Positions 46,601-55,500 of a stretch of DNA of 64,000 nucleotides are shown piece after piece. Origin of the DNA: Actinomycetota bacterium. Its GTDB lineage: Bacteria; Actinomycetota; Coriobacteriia; Anaerosomatales; Anaerosomataceae. Made by a program: the position numbers and the translations under genes. The stretch lies in the NCBI GenBank assembly GCA_004348925.1, contig RCMX01000006.1, positions 553,443-617,442 on the forward strand, written 5' to 3'. Below the pieces are notes generated by a model, which saw nothing but the letters and a program-made list of their open reading frames with translations, made no database searches and was not told the DNA's origin. Position 1 is the stretch's first letter; each line of letters starts with the position of its first letter.

Positions 46601-47704
46601 ATGGTCACCTTCGATATCGACACGTATCTTGCAGCACTGCGCCGGGGCCTGCGGGGACTGCCCCGGCCGGACGTCGATGCTATCGTCGCGGAGACGCAGT
46701 CGCACCTGCGGGACACCATGGCGGACGGCGCTTCCTTCGAGGCCGCCATCGGGGAGTTCGGCCCGGCCGACGCGGTTGCGGCCGAGGTCATCGAGGGGCG
46801 CATCCGGCCCGAGGGAGGGGAGCCGCTACCCCGTCCCGGTCGCCGCCGCCGCTTCTCGGCATGGTTGGCGGACACGGTCATCGGCTGGGGGCCGCTCGCG
46901 ATCAACCCGGTGTGGATGTCGCTCATCGGGTGGGTGCAGCTCTTCGTGATGATGAACGCCGAGGAGCGAGCAGCGATGGAGGCCATCGCCGGTGCGGACA
47001 TGTACTCGGCGCTGTTCTCGCCCTTCATGCTGGCGACCGCGGTAGCGTCACTTGCCTGGGGTCTCTTCTACTGGCTCTGGGCGCGGCGCGGCAGGAGTTC
47101 CAGCGTCGGCATGAGGATGGCGGGCATCTCGCGCGTCGTCGGGACGTCGGGCGTCGAGATCGTCGACACCGCGTCGGTCGCGGTCACAGAGCCGGCTCGA
47201 ATCGTCGCGCGAGCGAAGTGGTATCTCGCTGCGCCGACGGCGCTGTTCGGCGCGATCGTGGCGCTGGTCGTCGCCTACTACGGTGTCATGGCAGTAGGAT
47301 CGTTCTTCCAGCCGTTCAACCGACTGCTCGGCGAACAAGCGACGGCTGCGGAACTCGAGGGCGCCCGCGACACCTACGCAGCCTTCTACGACGCTGTGGT
47401 CGCGGGCGATGTCGCCACCGCCAAAGCCTACGCCACCGAGACCGCAGCGGCCGAGGTGGACGAATTCGTCGCCGGTCGCCAAGCGGATGGCGTGACGGCT
47501 TGGGCGTTCGGACCGGCACTGCCGCCCAACGAGTGGGTCATCGTCGAGACCCTTGGCACAGGGGCCGACGCGAAGACGCGAGAGGTCTTCGTGACGGTGG
47601 AGCGCACGCAGGACACCGGCGACCCCGCGAAGACGATCGTCCGTTACCGGATCAGCTTCTTCACCGACGACGCGATGAGCGAGTCGCGTCCCGGTAATCA
47701 GTGA
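46601..47704 (+). CDS. HAAS/DUF1700-type membrane protein, PadR partner
   Basis: 367 residues. The N-terminal 65 residues (TYLAALRRGLRGLPRPDVDA) resemble the HAAS domain that is genetically linked to PadR. Several transmembrane helices follow (about 85-105, 120-160 and 205-235), with an RDD-like stretch (WARRGRSSSVGMRMAGISRVV). A C-terminal soluble domain of about 120 residues (ARDTYAAFYDAVVAGDVATA) resembles NTF2-like folds. It probably sits in the membrane with the tail outside. ATG 46601 follows GGGGGA. The function is unknown; sensing or membrane homeostasis is suggested by the linkage. Confidence 0.7.
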   Translation: MVTFDIDTYLAALRRGLRGLPRPDVDAIVAETQSHLRDTMADGASFEAAIGEFGPADAVAAEVIEGRIRPEGGEPLPRPGRRRRFSAWLADTVIGWGPLAINPVWMSLIGWVQLFVMMNAEERAAMEAIAGADMYSALFSPFMLATAVASLAWGLFYWLWARRGRSSSVGMRMAGISRVVGTSGVEIVDTASVAVTEPARIVARAKWYLAAPTALFGAIVALVVAYYGVMAVGSFFQPFNRLLGEQATAAELEGARDTYAAFYDAVVAGDVATAKAYATETAAAEVDEFVAGRQADGVTAWAFGPALPPNEWVIVETLGTGADAKTREVFVTVERTQDTGDPAKTIVRYRISFFTDDAMSESRPGNQ

Positions 47705-47707
47705 CGC

Positions 47708-48856
47708 TCAGTACCGCAACAGCGCCACCGCAGCGGCATCTCTCGGCATGTGTGCTGCCGGAAGAGGGAACACGCTTCCGCCGGCGAGAATGGTGCGAAG
47801 GGCCGCAAGATCGAGCAGGTCTTCGTCGGTGGGCTGTTGCAGCGTGTGAAGCTCAACGCTGTCAGCGGCCTCATCGACCGTGCCCCACAGCGTCGCCTCG
47901 TTGCTGATGAAGAGCGCCTCGACGCGTCCGTGGATCGCCGCGAGTACGAACGTCTCAGGATCCGATGTCGCCCGCGGTGTCGCCCAGAGGGCGTCTATGC
48001 GCTCGGCAGCCTGTCGCTGTTCGGCCGAGAACGCCTCGGCGGCGATCGCGGCGGACTGTTCGTGAAGCGCTTCATCACCGAGTGAATCAGGGCTACCCAC
48101 GATCGCCTGCGTATACAGCGCGGGATAGGAATTGACCTCGCGGTACAGCGGCAGCACGTAATCGACGCCGGCAAGAATGAGCGGCGCGCCGTCCTTCACC
48201 TGTTCGACGAGCGCACGGTCGATCTCCCGGAAGTAGCGCATGATCTCATCTTTAGGATCGGGTTCGCCCGACCCGTGGAACACCGGCGAGCGACGTCCGC
48301 CCGAGGTGCCGTTGGTCGCGCTATGGTACTGCAACGAGCGCTTCTCGAAATCGTCCCAACGAAGCGCCTCGGCGAGGCTGGAGGGAGCGTCGCCCAGATC
48401 GATCTCGGTGAGACCGGTCACCGAGCCGCGCAACAAGCGCGCTCGCTTCTGCGACAGCGCGAGCAGGTAGAAGTGCCGGTCGCTGCCAAGGAGCGCGAGC
48501 AGCGGACGCAAGTGATAACGGGAGCCGACGACCACGGTTTCGGGCGGAGCCTCCGGAAGGCGGAAGACGCGCACCCCGCCATCAGCGAAGATCGCCAGGC
48601 CCGCCTCGGCGCGGAGCCAGAACGGGCGGTCGTCGGAGAGTCGACGAACCGGGTCGAGCACCGCTTCGACTTCGGCAGGACGAAGGCCCATCTCGGCCAA
48701 TTGCGCCGAGGCGGACTTGAGCAGGTTCTTGAGACGCCCGACGTTCTCCAGTTGACTATCGGGTCCGAAGGGCTGGGTCTGCATGTAGATTGACACGAGC
48801 GGGCCGTCGGTGTGCCCGGAGAGTTCCTTGAGGTCGGGAAGTGACAGTACGTCCAT
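47708..48856 (-). CDS. baeRF-like protein (bacterial relative of eRF1)
   Basis: 382 residues. The N-terminus GPLVSIYMQTQPFG and the central FYLLALSQKRARLLRGSVTGLTEI stretches resemble bacterial archaeo-eukaryotic release-factor-like (baeRF) families. The C-terminal half also looks like the eRF1 C-domain fold, with ALFISNEATLWG. The role of the family is unclear; ribosome hibernation or rescue has been proposed. ATG 48856 has AAGGGA upstream. It follows a broken PEBP gene on the same strand and is convergent with the HAAS gene. Confidence 0.55.
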   Translation of the reverse strand: MDVLSLPDLKELSGHTDGPLVSIYMQTQPFGPDSQLENVGRLKNLLKSASAQLAEMGLRPAEVEAVLDPVRRLSDDRPFWLRAEAGLAIFADGGVRVFRLPEAPPETVVVGSRYHLRPLLALLGSDRHFYLLALSQKRARLLRGSVTGLTEIDLGDAPSSLAEALRWDDFEKRSLQYHSATNGTSGGRRSPVFHGSGEPDPKDEIMRYFREIDRALVEQVKDGAPLILAGVDYVLPLYREVNSYPALYTQAIVGSPDSLGDEALHEQSAAIAAEAFSAEQRQAAERIDALWATPRATSDPETFVLAAIHGRVEALFISNEATLWGTVDEAADSVELHTLQQPTDEDLLDLAALRTILAGGSVFPLPAAHMPRDAAAVALLRY

Positions 48857-48887
48857 GAGAGGTCCCTTCTGCCGGGGGATCGGGGCT

Positions 48888-49202
48888 TCAGCGTCCGAAG
48901 ACACCGGTGACGGAGCCTGGTGCGAGCGCGTGTCTGGTGACGACGATGGAGCGGGTTCCCTCGGGCGGTGTCGGTGTGCTCCGAGCGATCTGCGGGGAGA
49001 CGTTCGAGCCGCCCTTGACTCCCTTGGCGCAGAACTTCGCTGGTATTCTGCCGCCGTCAACAAATGCGGTCGAAGTGACGGTGAGCATCCCGGGCAGTCC
49101 TCCATCCGGAGCGGTGATGACCGTCGGGGCGCCGGGGGCGGCCGATCTCATACAACCGGAGGGAGCTATACCAACGAGCGCAAGCAAACAGGCCAGACAC
49201 AT
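48888..49202 (-). pseudogene. truncated PEBP (YbhB/RKIP-like) lipoprotein
   Basis: The frame starts with a signal peptide and lipobox (LLALVGIAPSGC). It then has the PEBP start LTVTSTAFVDGGRIPAKF, NVSPQI and PPEGTRSIVV, but it stops where the conserved DPDAP and histidine ligand motifs should be. The rest of the roughly 150-residue PEBP fold is missing. The next gene begins 32 bases after the stop, so the tail has been deleted. ATG 49202 is the best start but has no good ribosome-binding site. Confidence 0.6.
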
Positions 49203-49385
49203 GAGCCAGTTGCGGTGACCTGTCGAACCCCGCCCCCTTGTGTGGCGCCACGACACAGAGTACATACCCACTCGGTGAGAAGTCGGATGCGTGACACTGA
49301 CGCCCGGCGGTCGCACTTGGCGCGGCGCGTGCAACGTGGCACTCTGGGTAGACCCCGACCGCACCCGATCGCCGAGGAGTACGTG

Positions 49386-51569
49386 ATGCGCCGCGCCTTG
49401 AACGCCACGATCGCTGCGCTCGTGACGACCGTGTTGCTGCTCGGGGCTGTTGCGCCGACGGCCGCGCGACCGGAGGTGCAGGTTCCGACTCGCTCGCGCG
49501 CGACTGGCGTGATCGTACGGTGGACCGACGGCTCCTCGGCTCCGGTGAAGGCGGCGCTTGCCCGACGAGGGCTGCGGGTTCAGCGTACGATGTACGGCGA
49601 TCGTGGGGTGGTCGTCTCGGTCCCGGACGGCACCGACGTCGAGGTGTTGCGAGCATCGCTCGCGACGGTGCCCGGTGTTCGGGTCGCTGCCGAGGATAGC
49701 CAGGTCATCCGTCCGCTGTGGACACCGGATGATCCGCGTTATGCCGCGCAGTGGGCGTACTCCCGCATCCAGGGCGAAGCAGCGTGGGACATTGAGCGCG
49801 GCGAATCGTTCGTGACGGTCGGCGTGATCGATACGGGCGCGGACCTCTTGCACCCGGAGCTGACTCCGGCGCTTGATCTCGCGCGTGACTACGACTTCGT
49901 CTCGAACGATAACGAAGCGAACGACCTCAACGGCCACGGGACACACGTCTCGGGGATCATCGCCGCGGCGAGCAACAATGCGACGGGCGTCGCAGGCACG
50001 GCGCCCGGTGTGAAGATCGTCCCGATCAAAGTCATAGGGAGATCGACCGGTTCGAACGCTGACTTCATCGACGGACTGTACTACGCAGCCGATCTTGGCG
50101 TTGATGTCGTCAATATCAGCCTGGGCGCGACTGCAGCCGAGATCGGTGCAAGCGGACGAGCGCTGATGCAGGAGGCAGTGGACTACGCGCACGCCCGGGG
50201 TGTGGTGATCGTGAGCGCGGCCGGCAACGAGGGGCGCAACGACATCTACTACCCCGCGGCATGCGACCACGTGATCTGCGTGGGAGCGACGGATGCCGCC
50301 GACGTCCTGGCGACGTACTCGAACTACGGGAGCCAGATGGACATTGCGGCGCCGGGCGGGGTTGCCGGAACCAACGGGATCCTGTCCACGTACGCGTACG
50401 CGGGCGCTCACACGTACACATACCTGTTCGGCACCTCCATGGCTGCACCGTTCGTGACCGGCGCGGTGGCGTTGATGCGCTCCCACGCCCCGGGAGCGAC
50501 TGCGGCTGAGATCGAGAGCGCGCTGCTTTCCTCGGCGAAGGATCTGGGCGAGCCGGGGTGGGACCTCAGATACGGAAACGGGCTGCTCCAGCTACGCGAT
50601 GCGCTGGAAACGATCGTGCCTCCGCCCGCGCCGAGCGTCACGCGGGTTCAGGGTGTCGACCGGTACGCCACTGCGATCGCGCAGTCGAATGCCGGCTTCG
50701 CCAGCGGGACGGTGACGACGACGGTGGTGGCGAGCGGTGAGGGTTTTCCGGATGCGCTCACGGGTGCATCGCTGGCGGGCGCCTACGGAAGCCCGCTGTT
50801 GCTCACCCGGCGCACGTCCCTTCCGGTCGGGTTCCTCGCCGAACTCGTGCGCCTGGGCGCAACAAAGGTCGTGCTTGTGGGAGGAACCGCGGCCATCGAT
50901 CCGGCGATCGTCCGGCAGCTATCCGCCACCGGTCTTGAGGTCCAGCGGATCGCCGGTCGCGACCGGTATGACACAGCGGCCGCAGTAGCATCCGAGTTGG
51001 CTGTCGTGACGGGGCAGACGACGATCCCCCGGGCGTTCCTTGCGCGAGGCGACCTGTACGCTGATGCGCTTGCGGTCTCGCCGATCGCCGCCGGGAACGG
51101 CGTTCCGGTGCTGCTGACCCGGCCGTCGACGCTACCATCGGCGACGTCGATCGCACTTGCAAGCCTCGATACGACCGAGGTGGTCGTCACGGGTAGCACG
51201 GCGGCGATCGCCACATCGGTCGCCTCGGCGGTTGACGCGATGCCGGGCGTTTCGATCGTGCGGTGGGCCGGCGGCGATCGATACGAGACCGCAGCGCAGG
51301 TGGCGCGCGAGAGCATCGCACACGGGTGGGCGACGAGCGACTACTTCGGAGTCGCCACCGGGAACAACTTCCCGGACGCGCTTGGTGGCGGCGCGCTCGC
51401 CGCACGCTACGGTGGGGTCGTCTTGCTGACGAAGCCGACGAGCCTGTCGCCTGCCGCGCGCTCGGTGATCTCGGACCTGGGATACGACACCGTTCCCGTC
51501 GCGATCTACGGAAGTACGGGCGTCGTCTCCAGTTCGGTCGAGGGCGAGCTGCGGCGCATCAGATACTGA
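49386..51569 (+). CDS. secreted subtilisin-like (S8) protease with three cell-wall-binding-2 repeats
   Basis: 727 residues. A signal peptide (about 1-27) is followed by an inhibitor-I9-like pro-region (about 35-110). The S8 catalytic domain has Asp in VIDTGADLLHPE, His in NGHGTHVSGI and Ser in FGTSMAAPF (about 130-405). A proline linker and three CWB2 repeats follow, each starting with a RxxGxDRYxTA motif (VQGVDRYATAI, IAGRDRYDTAA, WAGGDRYETAA). CWB2 modules hold proteins to wall polymers in Clostridia and Coriobacteria. ATG 49386 follows GAGGAG. It is divergent from the baeRF/PEBP pair and convergent with the oxidoreductase gene. Likely a surface housekeeping or nutrient protease. Confidence 0.92.
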   Translation: MRRALNATIAALVTTVLLLGAVAPTAARPEVQVPTRSRATGVIVRWTDGSSAPVKAALARRGLRVQRTMYGDRGVVVSVPDGTDVEVLRASLATVPGVRVAAEDSQVIRPLWTPDDPRYAAQWAYSRIQGEAAWDIERGESFVTVGVIDTGADLLHPELTPALDLARDYDFVSNDNEANDLNGHGTHVSGIIAAASNNATGVAGTAPGVKIVPIKVIGRSTGSNADFIDGLYYAADLGVDVVNISLGATAAEIGASGRALMQEAVDYAHARGVVIVSAAGNEGRNDIYYPAACDHVICVGATDAADVLATYSNYGSQMDIAAPGGVAGTNGILSTYAYAGAHTYTYLFGTSMAAPFVTGAVALMRSHAPGATAAEIESALLSSAKDLGEPGWDLRYGNGLLQLRDALETIVPPPAPSVTRVQGVDRYATAIAQSNAGFASGTVTTTVVASGEGFPDALTGASLAGAYGSPLLLTRRTSLPVGFLAELVRLGATKVVLVGGTAAIDPAIVRQLSATGLEVQRIAGRDRYDTAAAVASELAVVTGQTTIPRAFLARGDLYADALAVSPIAAGNGVPVLLTRPSTLPSATSIALASLDTTEVVVTGSTAAIATSVASAVDAMPGVSIVRWAGGDRYETAAQVARESIAHGWATSDYFGVATGNNFPDALGGGALAARYGGVVLLTKPTSLSPAARSVISDLGYDTVPVAIYGSTGVVSSSVEGELRRIRY

Positions 51570-51575
51570 CGTACG

Positions 51576-52523
51576 TCAGCCCCGGATCGCCGCTTCAACC
51601 GCGAACGCGAGCTCGACCGCTCTGAGGCCGTCCCGGCCGGTCACGGTTGGTGTGCCCGAGGTGCGAATCGCGTCGATGACATCGCGGAGCTCGGCCGCGA
51701 GCGGTTCGCCGCTTCTGTCGACGTAGGGGATTTCCACGACGCTTGCCTGCCGGTAGATCGGCGGCTCCGTCTTCTCGAACTCCACAGTCGTCTGGCGACG
51801 CATGCTCAGGTCCTGGCGGATCGAGTCGGCGACGAGGTAGCGGTCAGGTTCCGAAACCGCGATGCGCCGAACCTTGTCCTGCGTGGCGCGCGATGTCTCC
51901 AGCGACGCAATGCGGCCATTGGCGAACTCGAGCACTGCCGCCGCCACATCGACGCTCTCCGAGAAGACCTTCGCGCCGGAGGCCTGGACGCGCACGGGCG
52001 TGCCGCCGCAGATCCAGCAGGCGAGGTCGAGGTCGTGCACCATGAGGTCGAAGACGACGCTGTCGCGGATACGAGGCGTGTAAGGAGACAGGCGCTCGAA
52101 TTGCACGAGGCGGGGGTCGGTGGCCATCTGAGCGAGCATCCGCACCGCGGGGTTGAAGCGCTCAACGTGGCCGACCGCGAGCAGCACGCCTGCCTTCTCG
52201 GCAGCTTCAACGATGCGGGTGGCATCTGCGGGCGTCTCGGCAAGCGGTTTCTCGATGAGGAGGTTCGCGCCGCGCTCGATGAGCGTGCAGGCAAGGTCGG
52301 CGTGCATTTGCGTCGGGGTGGCGATCACCGCGAAGTCGATCTCGGGAAGCTCGTCGACCGAGGAGAAGTGGCGCGCCGCGTCGATCGGCAGCGACGAGGT
52401 CGCCGGATCGATGCCGGGATCCACGACGCCGACGAGTTCGACGTCTTCGAACCGCTCCAGGATGCGTACGTGATGACGCCCCATATTGCCTGCGCCGATG
52501 ACCGCCGCCCGAATCAGTGCCAC
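51576..52523 (-). CDS. Gfo/Idh/MocA-family oxidoreductase
   Basis: 315 residues. The NAD(P)-binding N-terminus is AAVIGAGNMGRHHVRIL. Family motifs EKPLAETPADA and HVERFNPAVR follow, and the substrate domain has FDLMVHDLDLACW with the catalytic histidine. Such enzymes oxidise sugars, UDP-sugars or inositol. GTG 52523 is chosen because AGAGGAG precedes it; ATGs further upstream also exist. No sugar-nucleotide genes are adjacent. It is separated by 60 bases from the stop of the giant glucan-synthase-like gene upstream and probably belongs to its transcription unit. Confidence 0.85.
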   Translation of the reverse strand: MALIRAAVIGAGNMGRHHVRILERFEDVELVGVVDPGIDPATSSLPIDAARHFSSVDELPEIDFAVIATPTQMHADLACTLIERGANLLIEKPLAETPADATRIVEAAEKAGVLLAVGHVERFNPAVRMLAQMATDPRLVQFERLSPYTPRIRDSVVFDLMVHDLDLACWICGGTPVRVQASGAKVFSESVDVAAAVLEFANGRIASLETSRATQDKVRRIAVSEPDRYLVADSIRQDLSMRRQTTVEFEKTEPPIYRQASVVEIPYVDRSGEPLAAELRDVIDAIRTSGTPTVTGRDGLRAVELAFAVEAAIRG

Positions 52524-52583
52524 TGCGACTCCTCTCATGTACATGTCGCCTACCAGGGTACCATCACGGGAGGCCTGCGACCG

Positions 52584-55500
52584 TCACCCGCCGAGCATAT
52601 CGACGTGCACCGCATAGGTGCCGGATTCGGCGCCGAGCGGAACGCGCAGATCGTCGCGAGCGACGCCATCGACGGTGACGCTCTTGACGCCCCGGTTCAC
52701 ACCGCGCGGATTGTCGAAGGCGATCTCGTAGGTCGCGTCGCCGTCCCGGAACGTGACCGCCCATGACGTCCACGCCTTCGGGACACACGGATCGAGACGG
52801 AGGTAGCGCTGTCCGTGCTCGGCCTCCAGATACAGGCCGAGGATGTTCTGGACTGCGACGCGGTAGTACCAGCTTGCCGAGCCGGTATACCACGTCCAGC
52901 CGCCGCGGCCGACGTACGGTTCGACCGCGTAGACATCGGCGGCGATCACGTACGGTTCAACCCGGTAGCGCTCGGCGGCCGTGCGGTCGAGCGCGTGGTT
53001 GACCGGGTTGATGAGGTCGAGCAAGGCGACCGCCTCATCGCCATCACCCATGAGCGCGTATGCCAGGGCGACCCAGATGGCGGCATGCGTGTACTGTCCG
53101 CCGTTCTCGCGCACGCCGGGGACGTACCCCTTGATGTAACCCGGGTCATGTCGCATGTGATCGAACGGTGGTGTGAGCAGCGCCACCAGGCCATCGTCCC
53201 AGCGGACGAGCTTCTCTTCCACGCTCTGGAGCGCCCGTTGAGCCCGCGTCGCGCTTCCGCTGCCCGAGATCATCGCCCAGGCCTGCGCGATCGCATCGAT
53301 GCGGCACTCATCGGCAGCGCTCGTGCCGAGCGGCGTGCCATCGTCGAAGAAGGCGCGCCGGTACCAGGCGCCGTCCCACGCTTCGCGTTCCACCGCGGCT
53401 ATGAGCGCGGCGGCGTGTTCGCGCATGCCCGCGGCAGCCGCGACATCACCGCGCTTCTCGGCAAGAGGGGCGAACGAGCGTAGGACGACGTCGAGGAACC
53501 ACGCCATCCAGACGCTCTCACCGGCCCCGCCGATACCGACGCGGTTCATGCCGTCGTTCCAGTCGCCGCCGCCCATCAGCGGGAGGTCATGCGTGCCGGT
53601 CGCCATCGAGACCTCGATGGCGGCGCGGCAGTGCTCGTAGACGCTGCCGAGCTGGAGCGATGGTTGCACCTGCAGGTAGAGGTCTTCGCGATCATCCGGC
53701 ACGGGCGGGCCCTCGAGGTACGGCACCTCCACGTCCAGCACCGATGTGTCGCCGGTCGCACTGATGTACTCGGCAGTCACGAAGGGCAGCCATAGACGGT
53801 CATCGGCGAAGCGCGTGCGCACGCCGCGACCCGAGATCGGTTGCCACCAGTGCAGCACATCTCCCTCCGGGAACTGGTGCCGGGCCGCCTCGATGATGTG
53901 CTCGCGCACGAGATCCGGGCGAGAGTACAACAGCGCGAGACAGTCCTGCAGCTGGTCCCGGAAGCCGAATGCACCGCTCGACTGGTAGGTTGCCGTTCGG
54001 CCCCAGAAGCGGCAGGCGAGCGCCTCGTACAGCGCGGCGCCATTCACCATGCGGTCGAGCTCCGGATCGGGCGTGGTCGCCTCGACCGCGCCCAGCGTGC
54101 GGCTCCAGCGCTCACGAACCTCGGCGAGCTCAGCCTCCACCGCACCCGGCCGCCGCAACCGCTCGATGAGCGCGTGCGCATCGTCTACCGTCTCGGTCTG
54201 GCCGAGGAAGTACGTGACTGCGACGCTCTCGTCCGGCTCGAGGACGAGCTTGCGCATGAGCGCGCCGCAGTTGTCGAGGAAGCGACCGGTTGCGCCACCG
54301 AGCGTGCGGCGGTGCATCGCAGCCGGATCGCGCGGGTCGCCGTTGCGTCCAAGAAACTCGGTGCGGCTTGCTGTGAACGAGTCGAGCGCGCAGTCGCAGG
54401 CGAGGAACGCGGGTCGTCCGGGGAAGTCGGCGTTGAAGTAGTTGTGCGCCATGAGCGCGCGCGTTGCGTCGTCCCACCATGTCACGACCTGCTGCTGGGC
54501 CTTGCTGCGCGAATCACCAAGGGCCCACTCCACGAAGTGCGTCACCGAGAGACTCCGGCGCCGCCCTGAGACGTTCGTGAGCGTGACCTTCACGATGCGC
54601 ACCGGGTCCTCCGCTGCGACGAACCAGTCGATCTCGTGGCGAACGCCATGGCAGGTGTGCTCGAAGCGGGTGTACCCGCGCCCGTGGCGGATGACGTGCG
54701 GCGCTTCGTCGCGTATCGGCAGGAGGGTGGGGCTCCAGAACTTGCCGCTCTCCTCATCCCGGATGTAGAACGCCTCGCCGGTCCCATCGCTGACGGGGTC
54801 GTTGTTCCAGGTGGTGATGCGGTTTTCATGACTGTTCTCGGCCCAAGTGCAGCCGATACCCGCCTCCGAGATGAGCGCACCGAAGCCGGGATTCGCCACC
54901 ACGTTCACCCAGGGAGCCGGCGTCGCATCGCCGCCCTGCAGGACGATGACGTACTCATCTGTCTCTGGATCGAAGCCGCCGAAGCCGTTGTCGTGCACGA
55001 GCGTCGGTCGTACGAACGGCGGGTCGGGCTCACCTCGCACCGGTGCGACAGGGACGAGCATGTCCGGTTCGACTTCGTGGATAGCGCGAAGGTTGAGGTG
55101 CAGGCCGATCGGACCACCATCGCCGGTGAGCACGGCGCGCGCGACGCTGTCGAGGAGGTTGCGGACGTCGCCCGGAACCTGGTCGGCGACGCGCAGGTGC
55201 ACGCCACCGGGTCGGTCGTGCAGCTGCAGTGCGTGGCCGGTGCGCAGCAGCATGCGCAGTCGACCGTCGAGCTCCGAGGCGTATGCGCTCGGCTTCGTGT
55301 TGAGGATGACGAGATCGCATTCGAAGCCTTTGGAGCGCCAGTATTGATGGGCAAGCATCGCCTGACGCACCAGCGGCGTCTCCTCAAGGCGCTCGATCTT
55401 CACGAGGAGGATCGGGTAGTCGCCCGAGATGCCGATAGACCACAGGCCGGAGATCGGGAGCCGGTTCTCGACCTTCGTGAGCACTTTGAGTCGTGAACGC

